Below are positions 32,407 to 43,100 of a stretch of DNA of 64,000 bases, piece after piece. Under the pieces are notes generated by a model. That model was not told where the DNA came from. It was given only the letters and a program-made list of their open reading frames with translations, and did no database searches. The stretch is from Litsea cubeba. Lineage: Eukaryota > Streptophyta > Magnoliopsida > Laurales > Lauraceae. Position 1 is the first letter of the stretch. The number at the start of each line of letters is the position of its first letter. The stretch spans positions 11,121,968 to 11,185,967 of the forward strand of contig CM022951.1 in the NCBI GenBank assembly GCA_012931725.1. Direction: 5' to 3'. Both the position numbers and the translations under genes were made by a program.

Positions 32407-35400
32407 GGGTTTCTATAATAATGTTTCACAACACATGTTATTTGTTCAATAAATGTAGAAAAGATGAAATGTTATTTAAATTATTTAATAAAACGGAAGA
32501 GCTCCGATAGAGATTTACCTTAACAACCAACTATCGCAAACCCCCAACTTTTTCCATTAGGTTTTCCATTTGGGGCTTTAGTCTACTTTGATAATGCATA
32601 ATTTCCATGATTACAACAATAACTTAGGCTTTTAATCAATGATAAAAATCTCTCTAGATAATTTTCATTAATCAATTAATATTCCTTCATTGGACTGATG
32701 CTCCACATGATTATGTCAACATAGCCATCTCAAAGTAGGTGACTTGTTTATAATTGTTGAAAGCTTACTGGGATTGATGTATAGTTTTGGGTTATATCTG
32801 GTGCTTTTGGTGTTTGTTAGTTGCTTTGAATTTGTGGGTTTCTGTTTCTTTTTCTCCCTTGTTGCTAGTTGCAGTTGTGAATTGGATCCCAAGTTGTAAT
32901 TAGCAAACTGTGATGAATTTGTTTTGAGCACTTTTAGGGTGTAAATGATTATATCTAAGATGGCTTGTTTTGAAGACTTCTAAGGTGTAAATGATTATAC
33001 CCGTTTAGAAAAAAAAAAAAACAGCTTGTTGTCTTCTCTACTTCACCATTTTTGTTGTCTACATGAGAATTTGACCTGCAGAACAGTTGTTACACCAGTC
33101 AAACAAACTGTGCAGTTGCAATCCTAGTTTCATGATCATTGTGACTCCATCGTTGGTGTGAGACCTTTGTTACCCACCAAATATAGGTGTTGTGCATATT
33201 TCTCCATCTTCACATCCTTTTACTACATATTTCTGATGTTTTCCTTTTTATTTAATTTCATGCTGCCCTGCTGCAGTTTGAGTCTTTTGAGACACATAAA
33301 GTTTCTGACAGGTTAAATTGTTGTAGGTTTTCTTTTGCTTTTTTTTTTTAAAATTTAATTTAAAAGAAAAACAAGCCTTTGGATGAGATGACTTGAAGCC
33401 CAAAATGGGCCTAGGTCCTCCAGGATCTCTTCAGTTTTAACTGAACTGCTGTGTTAGATGGATTCGAATAAGGCTCTTGATTGCAGACTGTTATTCAAGA
33501 TACATTAGTTGGATCGGTGAGGAAAGATAGTATTATGTGGAGTTACACAAAGAGCATGGCTCCTGATAGGATCCAATGAAGATAACTGTAGTGTAGAAAT
33601 CCAGTGTTCAGGGAAGGTTTTTTTTTTTTTTTTCCTCGAGAGCCTTATGAATATTTCTTAGATACCATATAGTATACATCTGTTATACTCTGTAGTTCTT
33701 TTAAATTAGAACCAAAAGCACCATGACAGTAGGATGTTGTATATGCATTTGTAGGTTATGCCTTCTTGCATCAATTTAAAACCCAAACCTGACTCAAACC
33801 TTTTAAGAAGCCATTATAATACTACTAGTTCCTCATTACTTGTTTATACTTCCCTCTTTTTGAACCCCCTTTCAACATCCATTGAAAACCAGCATAGCCT
33901 GGATACTGAATAAATTTCAAATCTCTTATTTTTCATATGCTGTTCCATAAGAACATCTTGTGTTAATTCGTTATTAATTACTTATTAGTTACTCAGTCAA
34001 GAATCCAACCTCGAAAACTAGAAGTAAACCATGACTGGATCAGAACAGAGTGAATTGAGTATTTTGATAATCAGATTAGTATATTACAGATTGGATCCAA
34101 TTTGGGTGATGGATGAACTAATTGTTTAGTTTATGATAAGATCTAACACTGATCACTGTGAATCTAATTCCATATTGCTGATCAGCTGGCTTGGAGAAAT
34201 AATCATGGAACCATTAATTAACCTTATAAGTGCATAAGCAAATATATAAAAAAATGATTCCCAAATACTTTTAGAACACTAAATAAGAACAGGAAAAAAG
34301 AGAAATAATCATAGAAGCAAAATAAAACTAAAAAAAATTAAAACAAAACCCTAAACCTAAAACGCAACAACGTAGCAATTGAAACAAGAAGACAAGAGAG
34401 GAACGGGTACTGGTACCTTTCTTTCTCACTTACGTTATCTCTCGCTATCGTTCTTCCTTCCTTCCTCTTTTGCATTTTTCTCCTTCTTAGTTCTGTTCCC
34501 TGCCGTGCGAATGAGGTCTGAGGAGTCGAGAAAGTCTTGGCGCTAAATAACTCCCTCCCATCCGTTCCTTCCGTCTTATTTGGTATACTTGCCAATATAT
34601 ATGGAGACGTGCAAGTGTGGACTCCTAATTGAAAGGATTTTCTCTCGATTTTGCCGGAGGGAGTTTTCGTGAAAAGATTTTTTTTTTTTTTCAATTTATT
34701 TTTGGCGCGGGAGTATAGAATTTTGATTTGGAAACACTTTTTTTTTTTCATTAATGAGGATTTTTGCACACTTATAAGGTGGGGCCATGCCCAATATATA
34801 TAGTTTCTAACACATATATCTAACTAATTAGCTCTATATATATATATGAATTATTCATTTTTATTATTTTTTTCATCTCATTTATTGTTTATTTCTGATT
34901 GGACATAGTGATGGGTGGGAAATTTAAGGTGGGGCCATGCCCAACCATTGATTCTATTAAGTAAGGAGTGCGGGTGTCAATTTAGAAAATTTATAACATT
35001 TTAGCGTTTAATAAGTTAATCTTTTTCCATTTTGTCTCTAATCACTTTTTAACATGATTTATTTCTTTAAATTGGATTTTGATCAAGATTGATAGATAGC
35101 CCCACTAAAGATGTGAGAAAAATATTCCAAACTAGACCAATAGACTTAAAAATCTAAATTTGTTTTAATTAGTTTAATTAACTAATTGGGTCCCAAAGTT
35201 GTATATTTAATTTATTTCAATTTAATAATTCTTCTATATTTCAATTAGATTCTGTTAACCGTCATTATTATTATTTTTAGTGTGGCACTCCACGATATTA
35301 ACACATGATCAATATCAAATTTGTGGTTGGGTCCTTATTACACTAGAAAAAATTAGCATCTTCATTAATAATTGGGTTACTTAAAAACAAATTAATTAGT

Positions 35401-35440
35401 TAATTAAAAATACTTTTGTCCCAAAAAGAATCTATTATTA
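32407..35440. other. CACTA interior without recognisable gene
   Basis: AT-rich sequence with long T runs (33350, 33617-33636, 34680) and no conserved protein. A minus-strand 143-codon frame at 34338-34769 is Lys/Arg-rich and matches nothing I know. The string ggtggggccatgccca occurs at 34780 and 34925, and cactagaaaaaa at 35341 resembles a CACTA terminus, perhaps an internal or second element end. Captured host DNA is possible but not shown. Confidence 0.4.
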
Positions 35441-35590
35441 GGAGAACAGGAACGCTATAAATCCGCTCCTCGGCATATTTTGATTTTGGAACAATGTTTT
35501 TTTTTTAGGAACAGTTGCAATGTGTTCTTACTTAGGAACATTTTATAAACGTGCCAAAAGAATGTTCCTAATCAACATATTTGGTGTAGA

Positions 35591-36181
35591 GAGCTTCAAA
35601 TAAAATGAAAAATATATATATATCATGATTCTGAAAAGAGAGTCTCTATTACTGCAGTATCTTTCCACTTTAGACGATAGCCTCCTATCGCAAGGGCTCC
35701 AAGTTGTGCATTTTAAATATTATACTTCTTTATGAGGTTTGAAATAGTTTGTCCCAACATGGTTACCAAATGGTCTATATCCATTTTCAAAGTGTTTTAA
35801 CACAATAAGAGCATGGAAATAGACTTGGCAAACTGACACTTATTAATTTTAGTTTCTATATTGTATTCTTATAAATTCTTCTCATGATTTTAAAAAGAAG
35901 ATTTTTAAACCAAAATTTTTAATTCATTTTAAATAATTATCATTATATCTATTTTTTTTAATAGTATCATTATATCTAATTTTATTAAATGAGATTTTTT
36001 TTATATGGCTCAAGCAAGGCACGGGCCTCTTTTTCTAGTTATTTATATATATTATATACTAGTATCCACGAAGCACCATACTCAGCCCTAGCCCAAAATA
36101 AAAACACATTAAAATATTAGGCTTTTTAAAAGATAATAGAAAATAAAATAAATTCAAGACAAACAAATTTATATTTAGAGA
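35591..36181. repeat. Duplicated block SD3, copy 1
   Basis: Matches 48005-48526 closely and 43400-44200 more loosely (tgtgcattttagacat-like, aacatggttaccaa, cctctttttctagttatt). Non-coding. Confidence 0.75.
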
Positions 36182-36810
36182 AATTTACCGAAAAAATCAC
36201 CTTAGATGACCACTAACCAAAAAAGGCCCCAGTAGTTCATATGACACAAAAGTGGTCCCCTAGGACCACTTTTCGTATTTTTATTAAAGTTTTCATTGAG
36301 CGACAACGTCATCGCTCGTTTAAACCCTACAAAACCCCCGAAACCCTATTTCCCTAGTTTTCGTCCCCATCGTTTTCCCCTATCTGCCGATTTCATTGCC
36401 ACCTTCTTCCTCAATAACCTACAACGTAGACCTAGTGGTCGTTTTCCATCCTTCTTTGGATTGAAGTATCATAGATCCGAGCATCCCATCACGTGGAGGT
36501 ATTCTTCTTATCATCTATCCATTGTTTGTTTTCCAAAATGACGATTTATGAGGGTTTCTCATCTTCTTTTCCGTTTCTCCCCCCCCCCCCCCCCCCCCCC
36601 CCCCCTCCCTCTCTCCGGCCAACCACTCCCAACAGTGATCTACACAGGCAACATCCTTTTATTCACTTGTGTCTCCTCCTCACCATCGGCACGAATGCAT
36701 CTTCTCCTCTTCTTTTTAACGTCTTTTTAAGATTGGATTTTTCATTTGATATTCATTTTTCATTTGTTGATTTGTTCTAGTTTTTGCCATTTTTAAATTT
36801 TCAACCTTTA
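36182..36810 (+). mobile_element. Terminal part of the DJC76-carrying transposon family, copy 2
   Basis: Starts gaaatttaccgaaaaaatc, carries GAGCGACAACGTCATCGCTC (36298-36317) and then the block aaaccctatttcc...ttgaagtatcatagatc, shared with 48527-49080 and 24350-24720. A 27-bp C run occupies 36579-36605. The part with DJC76 exons is absent here. There is no protein of its own; the frames at 36296-36541 and 36493-36780 follow pyrimidine-rich sequence. Confidence 0.6.
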
Positions 36811-37092
36811 TTTTTTTACTTGGTGGAACGATGGTGCATTCAGATCTGGATCTGGTTCTAATTGGACGGAACCTTATTAAGGTTTGGATCCAAGATTGGG
36901 TCATGTATCGATCAAACCCATAATTGAATAAAAAAACAGAAATTACGGTTTTGGATTAGGATTCATGACAAGAAATGGGGGATCAAAGGATCCCCAAATA
37001 GTTCTATTTTAAGTATAGAAGTGGATCTTTCCTATTTCCAAATGCAATATATATGATCAAGCTATGCGGAGACTTAAAATGTGTCTCTTTAA
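36811..37092. other. Intergenic
   Basis: No gene or repeat family recognised. It ends with the target site TGTCTCTTTAA of the L1 fragment. Confidence 0.5.
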
Positions 37093-37473
37093 TGGAGCGG
37101 GGTGCTAGCTATTTTTGAAGCACTTAAAGAGGTATTTCCATGGTGTTCTTATTATAGAGAGTGACTCTTCTAATACAATCGCTTGAATTTCTCATTGGAA
37201 GATAAATCCATAGGAATTTCATTTTCTCTTTAATAAAATCTGGTGTTGTCGACCTCATCACCGTTGCCTTCCATCATGAGCTAAGATAGGCCAACTCTTT
37301 CGTCGATGCTTTGACCAAACAAAGGGCTGAGAGGGTTTCTCCATGGGAGGATTTTATTTTATAGTTAGGTGGGGTGAGCTACTATGCTCTTGTACCTCCT
37401 TTGTTTTTCTCTCATTGTAATCCTCATCTTTTTTTTTAAATGAAAGCTCATGTTACCGTTTATAAAAAAAAAA
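37093..37473 (+). mobile_element. 5'-truncated L1 LINE tail with RNase H
   Basis: Flanked by an 11-bp target duplication TGTCTCTTTAA (37082-37092 and 37474-37484) and ending in an A run (37464-37473). The translation shows the LINE RNase H core VLIIESDSSNTIA and, with frameshifts and stops, ANSFVDALTKQRAERVSPW. It is related to the RNase H of the L1 at 55415-58470. An ordinary target-primed, 5'-truncated insertion. Confidence 0.88.
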
Positions 37474-37484
37474 TGTCTCTTTAA

Positions 37485-38130
37485 CGAACAGGAGTGGTCA
37501 ATTTTTGTTCCACAACCTTGATTCAAACTACTGGATCTATTTTACCAAAAATAAAAAAAAAACTACTACATCTAGTTCCAAATGTTTTTGGATCCATAAA
37601 CAATTTTTTAGTTGATACTGTTTCTTTTTTTATTATTATTATTCTTGCATTGTAGACATCGGATATTTTGAAAGCAAGTTACCCGGTGGCAATTAACGGA
37701 TGACAATAGGGCATGTTTCTTTACTAGAGTTCTTTTGGAAATTTCTAATGTTCTGGTTTTTCTAGAATTGTCATTTGCAATCGCCATCCTTTTGTAAAAG
37801 AACTCCTCAAATGACCTTTGGGATTTCTGAAATTCCAACTCTTTACTTTATTCCACCATACCGAAAATTTTCAAAATTCTCCATGCAGAAACTCCAGAAA
37901 ACCCATTGAAGAAACATGCCCTAAATCAGATCTAAGTTGGAACCTGCCATTTCAAATTTCCAATAACTAAAAAAGGACATTATTTGTAACTAGTTTTTTT
38001 TTTTTAAGAAGTTCGGGTTCTAACTAACTAGTTAGCCAATAGCCACGGAAATAATAAACTAAAATGATGAGGTTTTTTAATTTTTCAACCTTTATCTTTT
38101 TGCCCGTGGTCCTGGTCGAGTTCCTATGTG
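37485..38130. other. Intergenic upstream of DUF247
   Basis: AT-rich and without supported frames. The minus-strand frame 37608-37838 is not recognised. Nothing else seen. Confidence 0.5.
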
Positions 38131-38843
38131 TTTCTCATTGTGCAAGGAAGATAAAAATCTAAAAGTTACTCCTCCTTTCCTCAAAGCCTTTCATTTGTGC
38201 TCATCCAAGCATTTACATTGAGAGAGCATCCTATCTTCTTGGTCCTTTCCTGTCAAACCAAGGCGACAGGCGACAGTTATGCAGCGCGTAAAAAATTATT
38301 TCTTGACTGCATCCTTATAGCTAGAGGGCACGAACCCAAGCTGTTATTCAATGTATTTTGATTTTTTTAAAGAAATTATGGTTCTTAAGTTTGGCATGCG
38401 AGAGAAAGAGACAAACCTAATTACTTACATTGAATTTTTTAAAGTAATTATGGTTTTTAAGTTTGGCATGCGAGAGAAAGAGACAAACCTAATTACTTGG
38501 TAGCCACTGGAATAGTAAGAGGTTTCTTAATTTCTCATTGTGCAAGGAAGATAAAAATCTAAAAGTTGCTCCTCCTTTCCTCTAAAAAGACTTTCATTCG
38601 TGCTCATCCAAGCATTTACGTCGAGAGAGCATCCTATCTTCTTGGTCATTTCCTGTCAAACCAAGGCGACAGGCGACAACTATGCAGCGCGTAAAAAATT
38701 ATTTATTGACTGCATCCTTACCGCTGGAGGGCACGAACCCAAGCTGTTATTCAATGTATTTTGATTTTTTAAAAGAAATTATGGTTCTTAAGTTTGGCAA
38801 GCGAGAAAAAGAGACAAACCTAATTACTTGGTATCCACTCGAA
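38131..38843. repeat. 400-bp tandem duplication upstream of DUF247
   Basis: The segment starting tttctcattgtgcaaggaag at 38131 recurs at 38531, exactly 400 bp apart, each running about 310 bp to the string gacaaacctaattactt. The last ~60 bp of unit 1 (38379-38435) is itself repeated at 38439-38500. Units contain ccaaggcgacaggcgaca. It ends about 130 bp before the putative TATA box of the DUF247 gene and could affect its promoter. Confidence 0.85.
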
Positions 38844-38968
38844 TAGTATATACTATGGAAGAGGTTTCTTAATTTCTTAATCTTATCTTTCACCTGGTGG
38901 GTCAGGTCGAGTTTCCAAAAGTCAGAGATTCAATGTATTTCACGCTGCTTTAGTCGTTTTGTCAAAAA

Positions 38969-38978
38969 TTATAAAAAG
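38969..38978 (+). promoter_or_regulatory. Candidate TATA box of DUF247 gene
   Basis: TTATAAAAAG lies about 275 bp before the start codon, upstream of a pyrimidine-rich leader with several short upstream frames. It is the best TATA match in the region, but is predicted from sequence alone. Confidence 0.4.
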
Positions 38979-39235
38979 CTAAAGATGCTCGTCCTTTCCC
39001 CTAAAAAGTCTATTGATGAATCATCTTTCCCATTTCATCTCCTCCTTTTTCCCTCTTCTCAGCTTAGATTACCTTACTCTTTTCTTTTTCTCTCACATGT
39101 TTTGCATTATTTCTCTCACAGGGTCCAGCTTCTTGCCAAAGTTACTAAAGGGTAAGGTAAGGCCGGATTCCTTAACCTTTGAAAAAAGAAGAGACTAAAC
39201 TCCTATTGATCGAGTCAAAGCAGAGGTTCTTGTTT

Positions 39236-39250
39236 ATGTTTGGCTCATGA
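39236..39250 (+). promoter_or_regulatory. Minimal uORF overlapping the DUF247 start
   Basis: ATGTTTGGCTCATGA encodes four residues, and its TGA overlaps the main ATG (ATGA, 39247-39250). A second upstream frame (39013-39198, 61 codons) precedes it. If transcribed together they could limit or couple initiation. Confidence 0.4.
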
Positions 39251-40674
39251 CTCATGACGAAGATAAAGGTAATAGCAGAGGCACAACACCAAGCCTTGAG
39301 TTGACTGTTGTTACGATGGAAGATGGTGATATTGATGCTTGGGCGAATTCCATTCTAAAAAATCTGCCGCGGTTGAAGGGCCGGACCTCAAGCACTGTGA
39401 CGATACCTAGAGTCCCTGAAAGACTTCGACTGGGTGAGAATGATGCTTATGAGCCCCAAATCATCTCCTTTGGCCCCTACCACCATGGCGAGGAAAAGCT
39501 CGAGGCCATGGAGAAGCATAAATGGAGCTATCTAGAAAGAATCCTCTCTCGTAACCAAGAGATCCCATTGAAGCACTATATCAATGAGATCAAGAAACAG
39601 GAGGAGGAGATTAGAAGCTGTTATTCAGGTCATTTTATCATGGAGAGTAAGGACTTTGTAGAGATGATGTTAATCGATTGTTGCTTCATTGTAGAGCATC
39701 TCCTTCAAATTCATGAGAATGTAGTTGATGATGAGCTGAACAGCAGCATGAATTATGTATCTAAACTGATTCGATATGATATTCTGTTGTTAGAAAACCA
39801 GCTTCCATTTTTTATGCTCGACCGTATATTTGACATGGCAATCACCCAATCCTCATCTGTACATGCCCATTCATACCCATCTTCATTCACGCATCTCGCC
39901 ATCTATTATCTCAATTTGGCGGCTGAGGAGAAATCCAATCTCCCACCTCCTCAATCCATTAAGCATCTGCTCCATTTATATCATTCATTTTGTCTGTATA
40001 CACCCAATGAAGAAGAAAGCACAAGCAGCCTTATCAAAATTGGTGGTGGGGATAACAAACTAGTATCAAATACAACTAAAGAAGAATATTTTCTTACGAT
40101 CCCGAGTGCAACTGCGCTCGAGGAGGCAGGAGTAGAATTTATGAGAAAAGATGTGGAGGGTAGCAAATTGGATGTTACATTCAGCAAGGGAAAGATGATG
40201 ATCCCACCTTTGCTCATTAACCATTTTACCAAAACCAAATTTCGAAACCTGATCGCATTTGAGCAGTTCTCTCCCGGTTGCGGTAGCAATTTATACAAAA
40301 ATTTCACCGCATATGCTGAGTTGATTGCTTGCATTGTCAGAACGCACAAGGATGTCACATTGCTCCATGAAAAAGGCATTATTCTTCACACCTTAGGCAG
40401 CCACAAAGAAGTTGCTGATATTCTCTGCCATGTAAAAAGAGGAGCTGGCCATTATCCAAACGATTATGTCAGTAAGATTTACAAGGAAGTTAATAAGTAC
40501 ATGAGAAAAAGAAGACATAGGTGGCGTGCGAGCTTGATGCGCAACTATATCAACAGTCCATGGGCAGTTGTTTCCATAGTAGCTGGAGGCATCCTCCTTA
40601 TACTTGCCTTCCTCCAAACCTTATTCTCTGGCTACTCTGCTTTCCCGTCTCAACCTTCACCTCCTTCTCATTGA
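39247..40674 (+). CDS. DUF247 domain membrane-anchored protein
   Basis: An intronless frame of 475 residues, a usual length for the plant DUF247 (PF03140) family. Signature segments in order: IPRVPERLR and YEPQIISFGPYHHG (about 53-80), KWSYLERIL (about 92), MLIDCCFIVEHLL (about 140-152), DILLLENQLPFFML (about 178-192), IPSATALEEAGVEF (about 282-295), NLIAFEQ (about 334), and a C-terminal membrane segment SPWAVVSIVAGGILLILAF (about 441-460) with a short tail. Most members have no proven role; particular grass DUF247 genes are self-incompatibility determinants, which does not transfer to this gene without evidence. The start is the first ATG of the frame. The 3' half is tandemly duplicated just downstream. 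Confidence 0.92.
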   Translation: MTHDEDKGNSRGTTPSLELTVVTMEDGDIDAWANSILKNLPRLKGRTSSTVTIPRVPERLRLGENDAYEPQIISFGPYHHGEEKLEAMEKHKWSYLERILSRNQEIPLKHYINEIKKQEEEIRSCYSGHFIMESKDFVEMMLIDCCFIVEHLLQIHENVVDDELNSSMNYVSKLIRYDILLLENQLPFFMLDRIFDMAITQSSSVHAHSYPSSFTHLAIYYLNLAAEEKSNLPPPQSIKHLLHLYHSFCLYTPNEEESTSSLIKIGGGDNKLVSNTTKEEYFLTIPSATALEEAGVEFMRKDVEGSKLDVTFSKGKMMIPPLLINHFTKTKFRNLIAFEQFSPGCGSNLYKNFTAYAELIACIVRTHKDVTLLHEKGIILHTLGSHKEVADILCHVKRGAGHYPNDYVSKIYKEVNKYMRKRRHRWRASLMRNYINSPWAVVSIVAGGILLILAFLQTLFSGYSAFPSQPSPPSH

Positions 40675-41354
40675 TGACCACGGTAGGTAATAAACATTTT
40701 TCCTTGCCATAATTTCTGTTGAGATTTCAAGTAATAGGTTTATTATTAGTGCAAGGCCATGCATCTAATAACAGTAATTTGCAAAACATCATCTCTTTTG
40801 TTGCATTGCATTTCTCAAAGCCGCGAAAGGTTTCCGTGAGGAAGAGGAGGGAAGAAATCGACGACGTCTGCTATGCTCATTTGCCATCCTCAAATCAGTC
40901 TCATCTCCAGAGGTATTGTCTCGACAAAGAAGTAATTGTGTGTGTATGCGCAGGGAAGAACCAACCAGGGAATTTTCCTTGGAGGGGCCATGGCCAATAT
41001 GAAAAAATCTTGGAGGGTCCAATATGTGAAAATTACTTGAGAAGTTACTACTTAAATTATAAGGGGTTTACTGAGATTTTGGAGGGGCCATGGCCATGGC
41101 CACCCCCAGCCCCCTGTTCCATCAGTGTGTGTGTGGAATTTGTAGTCTTGATAAAACTTGGTAAGTCTATTGCAATAAAAATTGAAAGTTTGTGTCTTTC
41201 ATATTTATAGGATTAAACAAGCAATCTGCTGTTGTGTATAAGTTGTGGCTTAACTGATTTTGTCGTGTGACCTTATTATCTAGTGAATTTTTTTTTTTTT
41301 TAATTTTTGTGAATGAAGCCAAAGTATTTGCTCTTCTAATTGATTGTAGGGATA
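40675..41354 (+). other. DUF247 3' flank
   Basis: Contains the 3' UTR, with aataaa-like sites near 40690 and 41177. The frame 40719-41210 is not conserved in unit 2 because of the 47-bp difference. No second gene is supported. Confidence 0.6.
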
Positions 41355-42008
41355 ACAAGCAGCCTTATCAAAATTGGTGGTGGGGATAACAAACTAGTAT
41401 CAAATACAACTAAAGAAGAATATTTTCTTACGATCCCGAGTGCAACTGCGCTCGAGGAGGCAGGAGTAGAATTTATGAGAAAAGATGTGGAGGGTAGCAA
41501 ATTGGATGTTACATTCAGCAAGGGAAAGATGATGATCCCACCTTTGCTCATTAACCATTTTACCAAAACCAAATTTCGAAACCTGATCGCATTTGAGCAG
41601 TTCTCTCCCGGTTGCGGTAGCAATTTATACAAAAATTTCACCGCATATGCTGAGTTGATTGCTTGCATTGTCAGAACGCACAAGGATGTCACATTGCTCC
41701 ATGAAAAAGGCATTATTCTTCACACCTTAGGCAGCCACAAAGAAGTTGCTGATATTCTCTGCCATGTAAAAAGAGGAGCTGGCCATTATCCAAACGATTA
41801 TGTCAGTAAGATTTACAAGGAAGTTAATAAGTACATGAGAAAAAGAAGACATAGGTGGCGTGCGAGCTTGATGCGCAACTATATCAACAGTCCATGGGCA
41901 GTTGTTTCCATAGTAGCTGGAGGCATCCTCCTTATACTTGCCTTCCTCCAAACCTTATTCTCTGGCTACTCTGCTTTCCCGTCTCAACCTTCACCTCCTT
42001 CTCATTGA
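41340..42008 (+). pseudogene. DUF247 C-terminal duplicate (truncated)
   Basis: This 222-codon frame repeats residues from about 259 to 475 of the upstream DUF247 protein without amino-acid change, including the C-terminal membrane segment. It is preceded by a new, chance start (MIVGITS) created at the duplication junction. It has no N-terminal half, so the family core motifs (YEPQIISFGPYHHG, LENQLPFF) are missing. A promoter is not evident: the unit lies directly behind the 3' flank of unit 1. Either a dead fragment or, if transcribed, a short membrane-anchored DUF247 tail. Confidence 0.88.
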
Positions 42009-42654
42009 TGACCACGGTAGGTAATAAACATTTTTCCTTGCCATAATTTCTGTTGAGATTTCAAGTAATAGGTTTATTATTAGTGCAAGGCCATGCATCT
42101 AATAACAGTAATTTGCAAAACATCATCTCTTTTGTTGCATTGCATTTCTCAAAGCCGCGAAAGGTTTCCGTGAGGAAGAGGAGGGAAGAAATCGACGACG
42201 TCTGCTATGCTCATTTGCCATCCTCAAATCAGTCTCATCTCCAGAGGTATTGTCTCGACAAAGAAGTAATTGTGTGTGTATGCGCAGGGAAGAACCAACC
42301 AGGGTCCAATATGTGAAAATTACTTGAGAAGTTACTACTTAAATTATAAGGGGTTTACTGAGATTTTGGAGGGGCCATGGCCATGGCCACCCCCAGCCCC
42401 CTGTTCCATCAGTGTGTGTGTGGAATTTGTAGTCTTGATAAAACTTGGTAAGTCTATTGCAATAAAAATTGAAAGTTTGTGTCTTTCATATTTATAGGAT
42501 TAAACAAGCAATCTGCTGTTGTGTATAAGTTGTGGCTTAACTGGTTTTGTCGTGTGACCTTATTATCTAGTGAATTTTTTTTTTTTTAATTTTTGTGAAT
42601 GAAGCCAAAGTATTTGCTCTTCTAGTTGATTGTAGGGAGCTATTGAGATTGGAT

Positions 42655-43100
42655 GGTTTTCAGGTTATTTTGAAGGTGACTCCTTTTCGGCGATTCAGTG
42701 GTCTTAATTTGTTCGTCGCATGTATAAGTATCAGATCTTTTATGGACTCATCATTTTCATCTATGTATTAGATTGAGGCATGAACTTGCTCAAATGGCAT
42801 TTTTTTTTAGGATAACATTGCAAATTGATTGTTTCTATTTCATGCATGCTGCCTGTATTACTCATGTTTGGTAACCTACTCCGGATAGCCCAAGAAGTGC
42901 AATCTATTTATTACACATAATAGATAATTACTATTAAGAGTTTTTACCAAAACATTCACAACACCAAAAACAGAAAATTGAAACGGGAACAGACGAATTA
43001 GGAATGGTAATCCGTTTCAATTTCCTGTTTTTGGTGTTGTGATTATAAAGAACTCCACCAATTAGTAATCAATAATAAGAATTTGGATTTCTGCCTAAGA
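42655..43100. repeat. Duplicated block SD2, copy 2
   Basis: Matches 23520-23950 and 47613-47830. It carries a private 84-bp MITE at 42957-43040. Non-coding. Confidence 0.75.
42957..43040. mobile_element. 84-bp MITE with 30-bp TIRs
   Basis: CACAACACCAAAAACAG...GGTGTTGTG: the first 30 bases match the reverse complement of the last 30 at 29 positions. Target duplication ATT (42954-42956, 43041-43043). The paralogous blocks at 23815 and 47755 show the empty site acattataaag. The 3-bp duplication and CAC start suit a CACTA- or Harbinger-related MITE. Confidence 0.9.

Larger units (their letters stand above)
28860..35590 (-). mobile_element. CACTA-like (En/Spm) element remnant
   Basis: Subterminal repeats built on GGAACG / CGTTCC in both orientations occupy 28870-28991 plus 31526-31770 at the left and 35440-35580 at the right. 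The right end reads, in reverse complement, TCTACACCAAATATG...AGGAACA, and the left end starts ctactggattaaggaaca. Between them lies a transposase-associated frame (32059-32406). Sequence beyond 35590 rejoins the block shared with 43400, so the right boundary is well placed; the left one is approximate. The element is interrupted at 28992-31525. No TNPD-like transposase core was found, so it is not autonomous. Confidence 0.6.
40021..42640 (+). repeat. 1334-bp tandem duplication covering the DUF247 3' half
   Basis: Unit 1 (40021-41354) and unit 2 (41355 to about 42640) are near-identical over the shared coding region and 3' flank. The join at 41354/41355 falls at acaagcagcc, with short homology. 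Unit 2 lacks 47 bp (41,- side: the bases 40971-41017 of unit 1) and differs at a few positions (for example aactgatt versus aactggtt). The near identity indicates a recent event. Confidence 0.95.

Noticed and set aside
34338..34769. 143-codon basic frame as a host gene
   Set aside because: No motif recognised, includes homopolymer-derived Lys runs, and lies inside the CACTA-like element.
39013..39198. 61-codon frame as an N-terminal exon of DUF247
   Set aside because: The DUF247 frame already has a normal-length N terminus; this is more likely leader sequence.
40719..41210. 163-codon frame after DUF247
   Set aside because: Broken in the duplicate by the 47-bp difference and has no recognisable domain; likely 3' UTR.
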